Source: Phoronis australis
Lineage: Eukaryota > Phoronida > Phoronidae
Direction: 5' to 3'
Length of the DNA: 64,000 nt
Assembly: GCA_002633005.1 (NCBI GenBank)
Contig: NMRA01000109.1
Span: forward strand, 282,252 to 346,251
Shown here: piece by piece, positions 20,711-33,975 of the stretch
Numbering within the stretch: the stretch's first letter is position 1
Layout: the number at the start of each line of letters is the position of its first letter
Program-made: the position numbers and the translations under genes
The notes under the pieces: model-generated
Told to the model about the DNA's origin: nothing
Databases searched by the model: none
Seen by the model: only the letters and a program-made list of their open reading frames with translations

Positions 20711-22345
20711 TTTCATTTAATCTTTGAGACTGCGTTCATTGGAATCAAAATTGTATATGGAATGTCAAGTTAAATTTTTGTGAGGTATCCTCATTTAGGT
20801 TTTGAGATTTGGCCTGTTGCAATAATAAAGAGAAATGTGGGCTACGGGGAATACATCATTGGTATTGTCGCATCAATTTTGGAAAAAATTACTTAAATGT
20901 GACTTAGGAGCGAGAAAGTTAATTATTGCTAACTCGTGTATTTAATCACTGAACATCATATAAAAAGATTCACACTTGTGTATGCTTCACAAGGCGTGAG
21001 TAAACCAATAAGACATAGAGATCGTACTCAAAGCCTAACTTCAGCGGATTTTTTTATTTTAGATGTATTGGGCTAATCAGATAGTCCTAGCAAAGCTTTA
21101 GTGAAATATGAATACGCGAGTTCTATCACGCAAATGTAAGCTCGTCACCATTGCGTGGGGGTGTTATTCACAGCTGTTTAAATTAAGCGGCGAATCTCGC
21201 AGTAACGTAGACAAAAGCAAGCCAACACGCCAAACAGTTCGTTTCATTTGGCAATTTATGGCACTTGTGGGCTCAGAGCGATGCTATTACCATACTGTAG
21301 GAGCCAAATTTACAGGTACAATGGTTGAAGATGGGCTTTAATCCTTAGACATACTCAACACTTAACTATCGTCAGACTGAGTCAAATCACTGTCAAAAGG
21401 AAGGAATGCCTAATCCAATTGACTACCATCAAGGAAACACGGGAAAACATGTTTTATCTTCAGTAAACATTGTATGCAATTCTCACAAAGCACAGATATC
21501 ATAAATGGGGCTACGAAGAACACAAAATATGCAGATACCTGTTTATAAGTGGATGAATACTTGAGCAGTGAAACAGAACTCATTTACTTGTTAATTCAAA
21601 CACTTCTGAATGATCAAAGAACATTCCAGTTTTATTAATAATGAGTTTAACCCTAAAAAGTAATTTGAGCTAAGCTTGCTTCAAATCCCACCATCAATAA
21701 AAATGCATTTTTTCTTTTGCATGCGAGTTTATTTGTGTCCATTTCCTCAGTAAATGCACCTAGATACATTTTGTTACAAACCATGTTCTAAAAATTTAAA
21801 TTTGGGGTTATAGAGAATACAGGGTCTACGGAGAATACGAAAGACATTTTTGCTTATGGTCACGGCATTTTTTCACTCAGGATACAAATCTAGATTTTTT
21901 TAATGTTATCCAATAATACTGACAGAACTCCTTCATCTCTGGCAGATATTTGTGTGATGATCTTGTTTTAGCAACGGTACTTCTAACATTTAAGCATTTT
22001 AAAATACGAAAAAAATGTTAGTTATGGCCAAAGTAATCCTTATTGTAGCTGAAAATAGCCAGATATCCATCGTTATTTTGTTTCACTAAATCATTGCATG
22101 TTTTTAATACATATGGCATTTGATTAAATCACACAATTAATTGAGATTTAATGTTTTTTCATGATCTTAACATGTATTTCTTGTTTTTCTTCCAGATTCC
22201 ATTTGGCAGTTCGGGAAGCGAATTGTTGGCTAATACTCTGCCTTGGCCCCCTAACTCAAAGTCCTGGATCTGCCCCTATAATCACCATTGGCTGCAAAGA
22301 AAAGTAAAATGACATCAAAATATAAGAGTGCATTTGCTATGTTGT
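20711..22345. other. No gene recognised
   Basis: AT-rich. Possible short repeat word at 22235-22275 (CTGCCTTGGCCCCC, then CTGGATCTGCCCC). No coding call. Confidence 0.3.
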
Positions 22346-22346
22346 G

Positions 22347-22348
<2 letters not shown>

Positions 22349-22387
<39 letters not shown>

Positions 22388-22397
22388 TAATAATAAC
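22349..22397. repeat. (AAT)n microsatellite
   Basis: About 15 AAT units with one AAC interruption. Confidence 0.95.
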
Positions 22398-25300
22398 TTT
22401 ATTTATAGAAGATAAAAAAATATGTTAAGTGTAAAACTTATCTACTACATGGTCCTCGAGAGCAAGTACTTTAATGTGTGTACTTGTGTTGGACAAAGAT
22501 AATAAAACATGAAAAATATCTCGTCATGATATCCTAGATCTGCCACAACGCTTTTCTGGCAAATGTTAAACTGATGAAATTTTCTTTTAGGCCTGTACAA
22601 TGTATCTTGAAGCAATATTTCCCCAAGGCTGCTGCTTACGTTGACTTGATTTGACACCAATTTTCTTGTTCACGACTATGTGATTGGGTCTTACTTTAAT
22701 TAGTTATGGGAGGAAACATTTTACCAATTGAGAAAAGCTTTTAGCCCATTTCCAAAAATGTCTACACTGATTCTACTGCTGTGTACCATTGTGTACCCAC
22801 GAGATCAAGGTTTCATTGAAGCACTTCAATAGTTTCTTTGTTGGGCTAATCCGGATAAATACTGTAGGGTGGATTGGATACTTTAAACCTGGTTTTACAA
22901 AACCTGCTTTATGTCTAACTAAACCAGACTTTCAAATTTTTAAACTATGTTTGTGAAATGCAAGTTAAGTCTTAAACCTGGTTTTGTAAAATCACCTTTA
23001 TGATATGATTGAGTGTGTCTCAATGGCATCTTCATCATATTCGTATAAATGACACACAGCAGTACAATCCGTGCAGAAATTTGCTTAACAGGCATAAAAA
23101 TTTTTTTCGTGAGCAAAAGATTCCCTCCAAGAAATATTCAGTGAAAACCCTGTGAAAACCCAGAAAGAAAATTACATCAGTGAACGGTGAAGGACACAGT
23201 GGCAGATCTAGAATATTACGAGAGGACATTTTTCATTTTGTGCCCAACACACATAAAGATACGAGTCCACGATTAGCCGCAACTTATTAAATGCCCAAAT
23301 TGATTTCAGGATGTTTTACTGCTTATCGTTTTCGTCCAAGGGCAACTCAGCGTGTCCACCAACCTTATATCTGGGACCAATTGATGTGAAACTTGGTTAG
23401 AAGGATATGAACATGCTGTCTTCAATCCCGGCCGTAGCGCTTGGGAAGATGACGCCTTGCTTGACCAGTCGTATTCTAAAAAGGAGGATTGTCAGCAAAA
23501 CGTACTGGTCTGCGTTCAATCGTGTGCCGTCATAAACTTCAAAACTGAAATAGTCTAAAATTGCGTCGGTGATGCACACCGAGTCATAATTCAGCTGCAC
23601 GGTTGACCACGCCTATACCGTATAAGTCTAAAGTTACACGTAGTTTAAGTTCTTAATATAGATGTCTAAGGAATAAGGACGCCGCAAGTGAAATGAAATG
23701 TGACTTAGACTAGGTCTAAACTGGAGGTAAATCAAGTTTTACTAGACCACTAGTTTAAAAGTTTAACCACCTTCATGAAATTGGCTGAAAGTGTAATAAG
23801 CCAAGGCCTACAACAAAACATCAAGCACGGCGTACAAGCAACAAAAACACCTAACGAACTTGTCTTCAAAGAGGGTCATTGCCCAAAACACCGCATCCAA
23901 TACAAATTAATGCTCCAAGTGGCAAAGACCAGGGCCAGGGGCCAAATTCAAACTCAAAGTGGAACTCAGACTCCAATCTCGTTTTATACTCGACTGGGGT
24001 AAAAACTCGAAAAGGCGTGCCAAATGTCAGACTCAAAAAATGTGCTAAGCTAGCGTACATGTACTTGAAATCACTTTCGGCATGAAGTCATACATCAGAA
24101 ACAGAAGAAGTGAAACGAAAGCTAGTGTCAATATTATAAAACTACTAGAAGATCGCAAAAACCTTTTGGGAACCTGAGTATCGAGGAAGCTTTTCTAAGA
24201 AACCGCATCCTCCCCAAAGCAATATGTTTTATTTTGAATTTATTCAACCTCAGTAGCACGGCAACGCGTCGTTTCGTCCACTGTATAAACTCCCTCTAAG
24301 ACCACGCTTCTTCGACCCAGGCTTTCACTTCAAACTTGTCGGAAATCTCGGCAAATCCTCTGTCGGGCGACTAATTTGCAAGTTGGGTATGCGTTTGTCA
24401 AGATTGGAAAGGATGGTTAACCAGACCATTGGAAATCATTGTTATCGTTCGTACAATATGTTTTTTTGAAGTTGACATGAAAAAAAAAATTAAGGTGTGT
24501 CATTGTGAACCCTTTTTCTAGCTAAACAAGTGTCCCAGTTGACTGTTTAAAAAGGGGGGTTTGTCTGGGGACATATTGTTTTATTAATACGCCTTTGTGT
24601 GTTGCCTAGCCGAGTCTGTATGAACTTTCAATGCGCCAACTCATTCATGTTTAGCTGCATATTGCTGTCATCTCTGTCTAGGCTGCTGCATATCTTAAAC
24701 AGCCTTGCAACGTCTTTTGGGAGTTTGACAAACATATTCTTACAACGTGACAACTTACATGTATTTAGGATTAGACAACCGCATCGCCACTTAATGACAA
24801 TTTGGTTTTCATCTTCACTTCTGTAATTTTTGGACTTCTTTGATCATGAAATTTAAGAAATAGTTTTATATTCCATAGACGACGACATGTGCCCATATAA
24901 GTACATACATGCACACGGCGTATACTTATAACGTCACCTACATGTAGAAACCTTGCGCTTGTTGTGCAGCTGTGGGATCATTTCAATGTTCTGTGCTTTG
25001 ATCTTGTTTATTTTATTGTGTTTTTGACGCCTGCTTATCTTCCTCCTAAATCATTTGAAAGACCATTATATAAAATTTGGTCCCATTGTAGCCAGACCAC
25101 TGCTCTCCATACATCAGTTTCTCTCTTTTAGGATATTGAATTCACGATTGTGTATGCTATGCTATAAATGTATGAACTGGTACTGGCAATAAAGTCACTT
25201 GGTGAAGAGTGTTTTAGGCATTTTAAATTGCTGTGTGATGATATTAAATAATGACCTCTAGAACAACATACTTTCACGTAATGTTAATTGTGAATCGTAA

Positions 25301-28300
25301 ACATATTTAGATTCGTTTGCACACAATAATTCTCAATCTTATCAACTTACAATCTTTCACAGTGTTACGAAAGGTAGCAATGTGGATGCTGTTTATCATT
25401 GCTTCTCAATGGTTAAAGTAAGGACATTCAGTTCCCACTGGTTAAAATCTGGGAAGCCCCCTTTTAGTTTACTGTTACGTAGAATTGCGACCACCTTTGA
25501 CTTGAATAGTTGCTATTCATTTAAACGGGCAGTGATTGAAGTAAACAAAATCAACCGAACCCGAACCCTTGTGAAGCTCAAGCAAATACAATGCGCACAA
25601 GGCATGTGCAAGTAGTGGCAATGAGATCGATAAACCTCCGATCAAGCATGCGCAATGATGCCCAACCCACGGGATTCCGTGTGTTGTTCGTCAAGTTTCC
25701 ACTGGGCCATAGTTCAGTGTAGGTGGCGCTCTTTCAGAGGGTGGTATGAAATTAGAACACAAATACGAAACTACAGCGCACATCACGCCTGCTAGAAAAG
25801 ACTCTCAGTGAGCTTTCCTTTCAGTATATGAAAAATAAATATCGTTAACATCGAAAAAAAATATCGCACCTACCGAAACTGTTCGTATTACAACAGTTTT
25901 TGGAATATCAAAGGTCTACACCTACGATTTGGCAAAGAAGTCACAAGCACACCGTCACCGCGTGCTTGTAGAAAGTTGAGATTACGAGTCCATTCATTTA
26001 TAATGGCCTGACAACTAAACGGTTCTGTTTGATACTTTCAGCTCTTTACTGAACTCTTTCACATCTGAAGAATAATCTTGACGTTTTGGTTAACAGCGTC
26101 AATGTAAACCTGGTCTTTGGTTTTCAAAATCAGTAAGGACCATGCAAGGAGATTGCCGCCGTGAATGCTTTGTACCAGGCCGTTGATAGCGACTGGATAT
26201 TCTAAGAGTATAGAAGTCCTGCCAACCGACCCTCAGACCAATGAGCTATACTCATTGTTCAGACCGAGAAGAATTTAGAATGTCTGAGGGTGTAATATCT
26301 AAATAGAGACAGCTACATGTACTACGCCCGACGCGATATTCTGCTGCAGCTCAATACAGACCATAAAAGCGTGAAACTTGCCAAATACATACAGTAACGT
26401 GTTTTGGTCATGATAGATCGGCCGCAATTTCCCCCTCATTTTCGGGTCGGTCGAAATTCCTGAGTAAACCACAAGTCTTTATTTGACCGGTCTCATGCGA
26501 TTTCACGCTATTACACATTAGGTGATGGCGTTAAGATAAGAGTCGCTTAATGAAAAAAACGTCTATTTTCACTTTTTTGTTCTTCCGATGGATTTAAACT
26601 AACAAAAAAATTGAAATCTTCATAAAATGTCGACCTCCGTACGTGCTCTCACCGTAAGTATCGGTGAAGTTTTAGCTGAAGTAACTTCGTTCAGATTAGC
26701 CGAGTTTCAAGTAACTTTTAGAATTACCTAGGGGTAAAGAGGTTTCAGACTAAAATTGTTGAAAATTTACGAAAGTTTTTGCTTCAAAATTCCATCTATT
26801 TTCCACGAGAATTATCGTGAACTTTTTAAGACATTACGATCAATGCTGAACGGCGGTTCGACAGCGTCACAGATATTTGGTGGTTATACCATCCACAAAC
26901 ACGGCTGTGTTTCAGTTCTGTTTCCGTGTTCGTAAAAACGAATTGTAGAACGAGTATATTGTAGCGATAGAACGTCATGAACGACAGGTTTACGTTATAA
27001 TGGACTCGATTGTGCTTTTCCTGAACCTCCTTATTCTGTATATGTTGGGTTAACTAAACATACTTGTTGAAAAAGTGCTTTACTCTATATACTTAATGCC
27101 GCCGAAAAAAGTTTCATATATGAACGATGTGTTGACGTTCAAGGCATCTCACCATTCATTTAAAAGTAGTTCCATTGCCAGACCAGGCGTAATTATCATG
27201 TTTATTGTCCCCACCACCCGAGTGGGTAATGATTTATTGAAATCGCTGATAAAATCGTGGCAAGTTCGTAGTCCCTGTAACTCCCGACATTCTATCACGA
27301 TCATTTCACGTTACGAACTCACGCGGCGACATCAAGGAGCTGAGGAAAGCCTGTAGAACGTTGGAGAGTTTTGAGACTCCGACCAAACAGCACCGTTTCA
27401 GCACACATCATTCAACTAACCCACGGACGAACCTGTGCCCGTTCCAAGAAACTGTCTAACATTTGTCTCAACTTTCACAATTTGAAATTTCCACATCAGG
27501 CTAGTCTCAAAGACGCGTTTTTTGGAAAGACATAAAACCAATAAATGTTTTATCTTAAAATTGACACAACTTCAAACTTTAGTTTAGCTAAGTCAGGTTT
27601 CTTGGAACATTCTCCAGGCCATTGATATACATGAGAATACAACGCCGTAAATTATTTGACTTTAGCCGGCCATCCCTTTAAGTTAGACAGATTTTAAAAG
27701 ACGTCTCGCCAGTTTGATTACTTAAACCCAACGCAAAGTATGTCTGCTCATACTCTCGAAGGAAATTATCACCGACAACAGACCTTGGTATATTGAAGAA
27801 GCGTATAAGATTTTGCGAAAAATGGCACCACATACTTATTGAGATTTTCCCGAACAATGGCTTTTCAGAGGATGTGGTCATAATCATGAAGAACATGGCC
27901 GTGGCAATATTATGCTTACTGACTGTCATTTGCCAAGATCACGCTTAGGCACCTTGTTCACATCAACATCCCAGGCCATCCTTAGTGTGCCAACCCTGCT
28001 ATATGTAGATCCAATCATATTCGCCTTCTGATGAAGCAAAAAGCAATTACTGTATGTCATTAGTCAATTTTGTTAGACAAACATTTGTCACCGCTGCAGT
28101 AGCATTTCAGGAGCGAAACTCCCACAAAGATGTCCCTGTACTTGTGTAGATGCCTATAAGATACCTGCAAGTGATTATTATTCCTTCCGACAAAACAGAT
28201 TGCATAGTAATGAGAAATACGTAGACGACGACATGATACGAAACGAATGCCCTAGGTCGTCATCAGAAGAAGCGATCGAGACAATCCGATCAGCATTTGT

Positions 28301-29300
28301 AACGCGTCTGGAATGCAAATGCAAATCAGCCGCGCTGTTTTAAAGTGAAAGTTTTGTTAGCTCAGGTCTTAGCCTCATATCTAACTTCACTGTTAAGCAT
28401 AGTGTACATTTTGCATGACTCCTGGAAGTATTTGGAGTATTTGATTAACGTACGTGCACTTCATTTTTGTATGGAGGAAGATATTCTAGTATTGATCGCA
28501 GTTGCCATTCTCGCCAACCGATATCAGATATCGAACTTTCATTTAGGAGTTCATCGCAGTTATGTTTGCGTATTTTTCATTATCTACTTTTATCACATCA
28601 TTCACAAGACTTTAACGAAAATTGACAAAAAGCTATGAGATGTAACGCCACCGTTATACATAAATTGCTCTAATTTGACTACACCACCTCCTAGTTGGCC
28701 ACTTTGTTATCAAAAGGATTTCATTTGTTGCTTGGAAAAGAGCATTTCCGAATCATATCTACCAGCATTTTCTCGTTGAAGTCACAAACGTACTGTATGA
28801 CATGCACGGAGGCGCGTGTCAACGCCACATCGTTGTTCTTGCTACTTGATACCAATCTGAGACATGAGCGTGCTTATGCTGAAAGCAAATCAACCGAGAG
28901 GATTTGCGTCATATAATGTGTTGATAGTTTTATCATATAAATGTTTGAAAATTGCAGGAAGGACCTAGTTATAAATTCATACCGACTCACCTGAAAAACA
29001 CTAATACGACTTCGGTGGGTTTTACCGCCAACTCCTGAAACACCCTTATGGGATTCAATACATTTTAAATTCTTTATTGAGTTTTGGCATATTCTGAGTT
29101 TTGATCATTGATCTTCGAATACAAGAAATTTGCAAAACATGTTTAGAAAGAAATTTTCAGACTTACCGGTGAACTTTGTATCTGACGTAGAGAGACCGCT
29201 TAGATGGGCCAGCTGCCGATCACCTGAAACTATAATTATGCTATATTACTACGTAGTAAAAACCGAACTGATCTTTAGACCTGACTCAGGGGTCTATCAG
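22398..29300. other. Long gene-poor stretch (presumed intron of the modular gene)
   Basis: Apart from the frame at 23395-23600, I see only short chance frames, TACATGTA words (24055, 24758, 24940, 26319) and the word TACCGCCAACTCCTG at 29023 shared with 19263. The 97-codon plus frame at 28345-28638 is hydrophobic but lacks splice context and motif. If the gene model is right, this is part of one 19-kb intron (11257-30278). Confidence 0.35.
23395..23600 (-). other. Unrecognised minus-strand frame with exon-like look
   Basis: A 67-codon frame preceded on its strand by CCGTGCAG reads YDSVCITDAILDYFSFEVYD then LNADQYVLL. Residue use is protein-like, but no family is recognised and no matching downstream donor was found. 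It could be a decayed exon or chance. Confidence 0.2.
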
Positions 29301-29309
29301 TTCGCTCCA

Positions 29310-29371
29310 GTGGTACTCGAATCCGCAACTTTGTCTGAAAGAAATGGACGCTGATACCACTAAGCCACAAC
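29310..29371 (-). repeat. tRNA-derived SINE-like head
   Basis: On the minus strand, GTGGCTTAGTGGTATC (A-box/D-arm like) is followed about 35 bases later by GCGGATTCGAGTACC (B-box/T-arm like). The acceptor and T stems do not pair well, so it is not a functional tRNA. A degenerate tRNA-derived SINE promoter is the best reading. Confidence 0.5.
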
Positions 29372-30278
29372 GCTTACTCACTTAGATACAGCTGCGAAAA
29401 TGGCTTGTTAAAAAGGTACTTCCTGTACGCATTTAGTTGGAAAATAGTACTCATGTCAATTGCAATATTTTGTTGAAATAATGTCCTTGAGATATCTTTG
29501 TTGATGAACATGCAAGCCTTCAAGAACAGTTACGTTTTTGGCTATTGTTCCTTGTCATGAAAATGATGGTGTAAGTGGGTTGAACATGTGACGTCATCTT
29601 TTTATGCCGTGGGGACATCTATCAGTCGTCACATCTGCTTGTAGTGCTCGGCAACGCTGTAGACATCTAGCAAGGTAAACTGACCAATGTCTCTACGCAT
29701 GCAGGAGGCACCTATCCACGTTTTATACGACCCTGAAAACAAGGTTGCTCCTACATGTATAAATATAGATATATAGATCTGTGAACAAAAATAGTTTATT
29801 CAGCTCAGCAAGTTTCCAAAATGAGGGAATGTATACAAAAATAAAACTAATCCGTAGCTGCATAATAGATTACACGATCAAGGAGACAATATTTGAAAAT
29901 GCAGTAATTTACGGCCATGTTATGCAAGGAGTATGATAGAAGGTGATTCAGACTTGAATTCCAGCCAACCTGAGTATAGGAATTATGATTTTCCTTGAAC
30001 CCATAATGTTTTTGTTTTTTTTTCTTCAGCACACCCTTGACTAACTTTTTGAGTGTCACGTAATTTCGTTATGACTAAAGGTACCTTTTAAACACAGTTT
30101 TGTCTTGAGAGCATAGAGGCCACTAAATGAATGCGGTGAATATCTCAAAAATAGTTTAAAAGACGTAACCTTTAAATGGGGCTCCCCCACAGACGAGAGG
30201 ACTGCAGGTGTATTATTGGGGCTGAGTTAAAAACATGTTTACATTACATCAAGTGATTGTCTTGCTCTTTATTTGCAG
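29372..30278. other. Presumed intron, nothing recognised
   Basis: AT-rich. The last 20 bases (TTGTCTTGCTCTTTATTTGCAG) form the acceptor of the exon at 30279. Confidence 0.35.
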
Positions 30279-30587
30279 TTAACCTTGCATATAAAAGAAC
30301 TACATACCAAACGGAACTGGAGATTTATGACCATTTTTTTCGGTACTCATCGAAAGACAATGTCGTAGACGGGCATTTAAGCTATTTTGCTAAACGTGGA
30401 ACACGCGTTGCGGAAGTAATGCAACACCTTGGTGCTTATAAAGCTTATGATGTAGGTCAAGGATTTCTTATTCACGCCAATGAGGGCAAAGTATTGTGGT
30501 GGGCAGTAAAGATGTTCAGCGACAACCATAATGCAAAAGTGCATGGGGTCTTAATTTCTGCAATTACTACCAGGCCAGCTCCACGAT
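30279..30587 (+). CDS. Exon encoding N-terminal half of a fucolectin/F5-8C-like domain (phase 1-1)
   Basis: Seen: a strong acceptor (CTCTTTATTTGCAG), donor GTAAGT after 30587, 309 open bases, phase 1 at both ends. Translation begins NLAYKRTTYQTELEIYDHF and has NVVDGHLSYF, then KVLWWAVKMFSDN, then VHGVLISAIT. The order (NLA-x-K-x-T at the start, xx-VDG, WW-x-V, then hydrophobic beta strands) matches the start of the fucolectin/tachylectin-4/pentraxin-type discoidin fold. Known: these bind fucose or other sugars through a His and two Arg. That trio is not obvious here, so ligand binding is uncertain. Tandem pseudo-copy at 30870-31295; likely C-terminal half at 45838. Confidence 0.68.
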
Positions 30588-30869
30588 GTAAGTTGAAAAT
30601 TTAATTTTTCTTCTTGTTAGGGGAGGGGTTAGACACAGCTTGTTTTTCCCTCAATACCCTTAAAATTTCTATGTTTTTCAATTTGGTCTTCGTTTCCTAC
30701 AAATCTGCAAAACATGTAGGTGTTGTCGATCACAGAATTATTTTTTACGTTACATCCGCCTAAACAGAGAAACTTGACAAAATTATGAAGTTTACGTGTT
30801 TTATTGCATTGCTTTTAAAAACACAACATAACGACAACAGTTTCAAAAGTTTATTTGTGACGTTTGAAA

Positions 30870-31295
30870 ATTTTTGGAACGGTATTTTATACGGACCTGG
30901 AGGTTAAAGACCAGTATTTTTAAGTACGCAGAGTCGAGAGTTACCTTAAACGGACATACCGGACATTAATTCATGAAACGTGGAACACGTATTCTGGAAG
31001 TTGTTCAACACCTACACGTTTTGAAAGCTGATGATGTAGGACAAGGATTTGTTATTTTATTCAATGATGGCAAAGTGTTGTGGTGGGTAATACAGGGCCC
31101 GGTTGCATAAAAGTCTGTATAACTATCCGGCGGATAAGAGCTTACATGTATACGCCGGATAAGATTTATACGCCTGATAGTTATCCGGATAAGGAATTAT
31201 ACGCCGGATAGCAAGTTTTATGCAACCGGGTCCAGATGTCAAGTGCATGATGTCTTAATTTCTGTTATAACTACCAGGCGGACTCCACACCCTAA
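30870..31295 (+). pseudogene. Decayed tandem copy of the 30279 exon
   Basis: The DNA from about 30870 follows exon 30279-30587 word for word: GACCTGGAGGTTAAAGACCA, AAACGTGGAACACG, GATGTAGGACAAGGATTTGTTATT, GGCAAAGTGTTGTGGTGGG, and after a 139-base insertion, TGATGTCTTAATTTCTGTTATAACTACCAGGC. Intronic words are shared too (TTACATCCGCCTAAACA at 30752 versus TTACATCCGTCTAAACA at 31325), so a segment of about 570 bases was duplicated. The reading frame is broken, the donor is lost (CCTAAGTGG) and a MITE sits in it. Not translatable. Confidence 0.85.
31095..31233. mobile_element. Small foldback MITE inside the pseudo-exon
   Basis: Starts GGGCCCGGTTGCATAAAA and ends TTTTATGCAACCGGGTCC, an 18-bp inverted repeat with one mismatch. 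The interior repeats TATCCGGCGGATAAG-like palindromic words. Comparison with the intact exon at 30279 shows the insertion point between the equivalents of TGGGCAGTAA and AGATGT. No clear duplication longer than 2 bases (AG). Confidence 0.8.
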
Positions 31296-33636
31296 GTGGA
31301 CAAGTTCATTTTGCTACAGAAACAGTTTTTCCATTACATCCGTCTAAACAAGTTTGCACGATTTACTGCAATGCAATCTTTATTTGATATATAGGATTGA
31401 AACCGTGCTGTGCGAGGTTTCATTAGTGACGTTTGCAAAATTGGTTGAGTTCACAAACCACCATGCAGCAGATTCATACATCATGTTTCGTTTTCTTTAA
31501 ACGCACAGGTCAGTGCATAACAAGTACATCCATATTAACTACTGACTTGATGACTACACGACAAACATATCAAAGCGACATATGCAAATTTTCGGAACTA
31601 ACAGTCCAATCAATTCTGCAGCTTCGAAGGAACGTAATTCCAATCCCTAACTTCAGATGTTTTTTGTGCCTTGAGTTTTGTTTGTAACAAATACTTTTAA
31701 TCAGTATGATTTCTTCGCAAGGTATTGTAAAACGAGCTTAGGACCAGATCAAAAATAAAGTTAGTCGGTATAAATGTGCATTTATCCAATGAGGAAATGT
31801 CGAAGATGTGCTGCAGTAAGTTCGAGCATTGGTATTTTCATAGACTTGAGGGGTGTCATTCTTGAGTTCACAACGAGAAAATAAATCGCTATAGCCCCAT
31901 CTCCCATGTTCTCCCCGGTTGCCCATCAAAAATCGACGAGCATGCCTGCGGAAATTGCCATCTACATTCCGTTATATGTTCATCTACAAAAATCGACAGA
32001 CTCATGGATGATTTTTGACAACTAGAAGCTAATCTTGTAAAATTTGCAATGATGTAGTGAATTTAGTTACAGCCTAATTTGTAAAAACACTAACACCGAT
32101 CTACAAATAGTACAATGCCCTTAGAAGACTTTGATTATCTAAAATGACTTTCAAATACCTTGATGAAATTCGGACAGTTGTCAAAAATGTACTCAAGATT
32201 AAAATCAAAAATAAATGCATTGCCTTTTGACTTAGGTACAAAAGGAGATAAAAAGAATTAAGTCTTTAAATTAAGGTTAACGCTTTGCTCATGGAATCGA
32301 TTGTTGGTTTCTGATTTACGAGTAAATATGTATCTAAAAATGGACTGATACATAGACGATTTTACAATTAGAAGCTGATCGTGTAAGAGATTATGATGCT
32401 TCACTGAACTAAGTTGCAGGCTGAGATTCGGAAAATTCGATCAACATGTATCATCAGATCGCCAAATAGTAAAGTACCTTACACGATTTTTGTCCAACTG
32501 AAACAAGTCTCAAGAATATTGATGAATGTTGGACAACAGTACAGAGAGTCCCAAAATGTTCTCACAATTCAAATGGCAATAAATTAATTGTTTACTGTCC
32601 TAGGAATCAGATTAGTGCTTAAAATTCACAAATGGCAGATCGAGGAGGTTTAAATTTTTAAATATATCTAAGTAAACTCACTGTTCATTATTTTATGTCT
32701 TTGCACTTCTTTGATGTTTTTAGTTTCCAGTGGTAATCACCAATGAATTTTCTTCTTCAAAACTGAATTGTTTGTTTCATTTTCGTGCACATTGCAAAGA
32801 CGGAGCACGTCATGACAGACGCACTCACGTTAAAAATAAGGTGTAACCATGCAGAAAACCTGCGCAGAATCTCAGTGATCCACGGGAAGTGACTTCGAAC
32901 TCCAGACATTGAAGTGTGCACATTTTTGGGACACACTGCCATTTTCCCCATACATCAGAAACTGGCCGTGTTTCAACAGGGGCTGTTAAAACAGAGCCAA
33001 AGACACTATACCTGGGACCTCGACACCTCAAATTTTCAAAAAAAATCCTTCAAAGAATGTCTATAATAAAACGAATGTTAATGCGGTTGACTTAGGGCCA
33101 TTCGTACTCTCCGTGAAACAGGTTCACAGGTTCACAGGTTACTCGAATCGTGATAGTTGCCTCACCGGAATTGCTCCCCCTTTGGCTGAGGTGAGGGTTT
33201 TGGTACAGATATGGCGACATCCGGAGAACAGGGGGTTTGGCGATCCCGAATTGTTTTGTGCGCCCCCCAGTATTTTTTGCTTTCCTTCGGGCCTGACAGT
33301 GCTTATTTTGCCGGGAGAAATGGGAAAAAAGTTATTTGCGTCAGCTTTTGAGAATGAAGTTTTGGAAAACGGTCTTGATGTTATCTTTAGCGCCCTCAGA
33401 TTTTGTTTGGCGACCAGGGACTTATCAGATAGGGCCGGGAGAACACAGGGACGAGGGAGCATAGCAACAAGGACTACAGGACCCGAGGACTTGCAGAACG
33501 GAATTGGAATTACATGTTGATCCGACGTTTTGCGTGTGTTTACGTGTCCATGTACATGTACAAGTTTCGTCAAGTAGTACATGCGCTCAAGCAGTAAACG
33601 AAGGTGCTGCCATGTGACTACTTTTTCTGATTTTAG
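31296..33636. other. Presumed intron; overlapping unrecognised frames at 33113-33582
   Basis: AT-rich to 33100. From 33113 to 33582 the DNA is GC-richer and open on both strands (135 codons plus, 147 minus). No conserved motif is recognised in either and no splice sites bound them. This may be an old repeat. A pyrimidine run (CTACTTTTTCTGATTTTAG) ends at 33636. Confidence 0.35.
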
Positions 33637-33975
33637 TCACCTGTTTACGACTCAAAGATAATTACAAAGACAAACTAGAATACCATCTCCAAGAAGTCGA
33701 TATGGAAGGCAAAAACCACCTGGACGGTTGTTTAGTAAAATGCAGAGACTTGGGTCATCTGTGGGGTTTCTTAAAAGGTTCAAGTTGCTCGTGCATGAAG
33801 GCGTTTCGTATGAAGAGCGGAGTCAAACGAGAAGACGTTTTAGACACGCCAGAAGACAGGACAGTTTGTAACGTAGATTGTGAGTACGTACCAGACGAGT
33901 ACAAGGGATTTAACAAAGCTTCTCTCACAAAGTGTGGAGGAAAAGGTCTTTACACGATGTTTCCGGTTAATTTCT
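33637..33975 (+). CDS. Exon encoding a second WSC-like domain (phase 1-1)
   Basis: Seen: acceptor TTTTTCTGATTTTAG, donor GTAAGT after 33975, 339 open bases, phase 1 at both ends. The reading gives TCLRLKDNY, DGCLVKCRDLGHLWGFLKGS, SCSCMKA, TVCNVDCEY and LTKCGGKGLYTMF. Eight cysteines occur in WSC order: C, C-x3-C, C-x-C, C-x3-C and C-GG. Compared with the exon at 10294, the cysteine spacing is kept but the rest is very diverged, and the segment before CGG is expanded (about 20 residues). A second extracellular module of the same gene. Cys-rich domains other than WSC are possible but fit less well. Confidence 0.72.

Noticed and set aside
29310-29371. A genuine tRNA gene on the minus strand
   Set aside because: A- and B-box-like words are present, but acceptor and T stems do not pair; best read as a SINE head.
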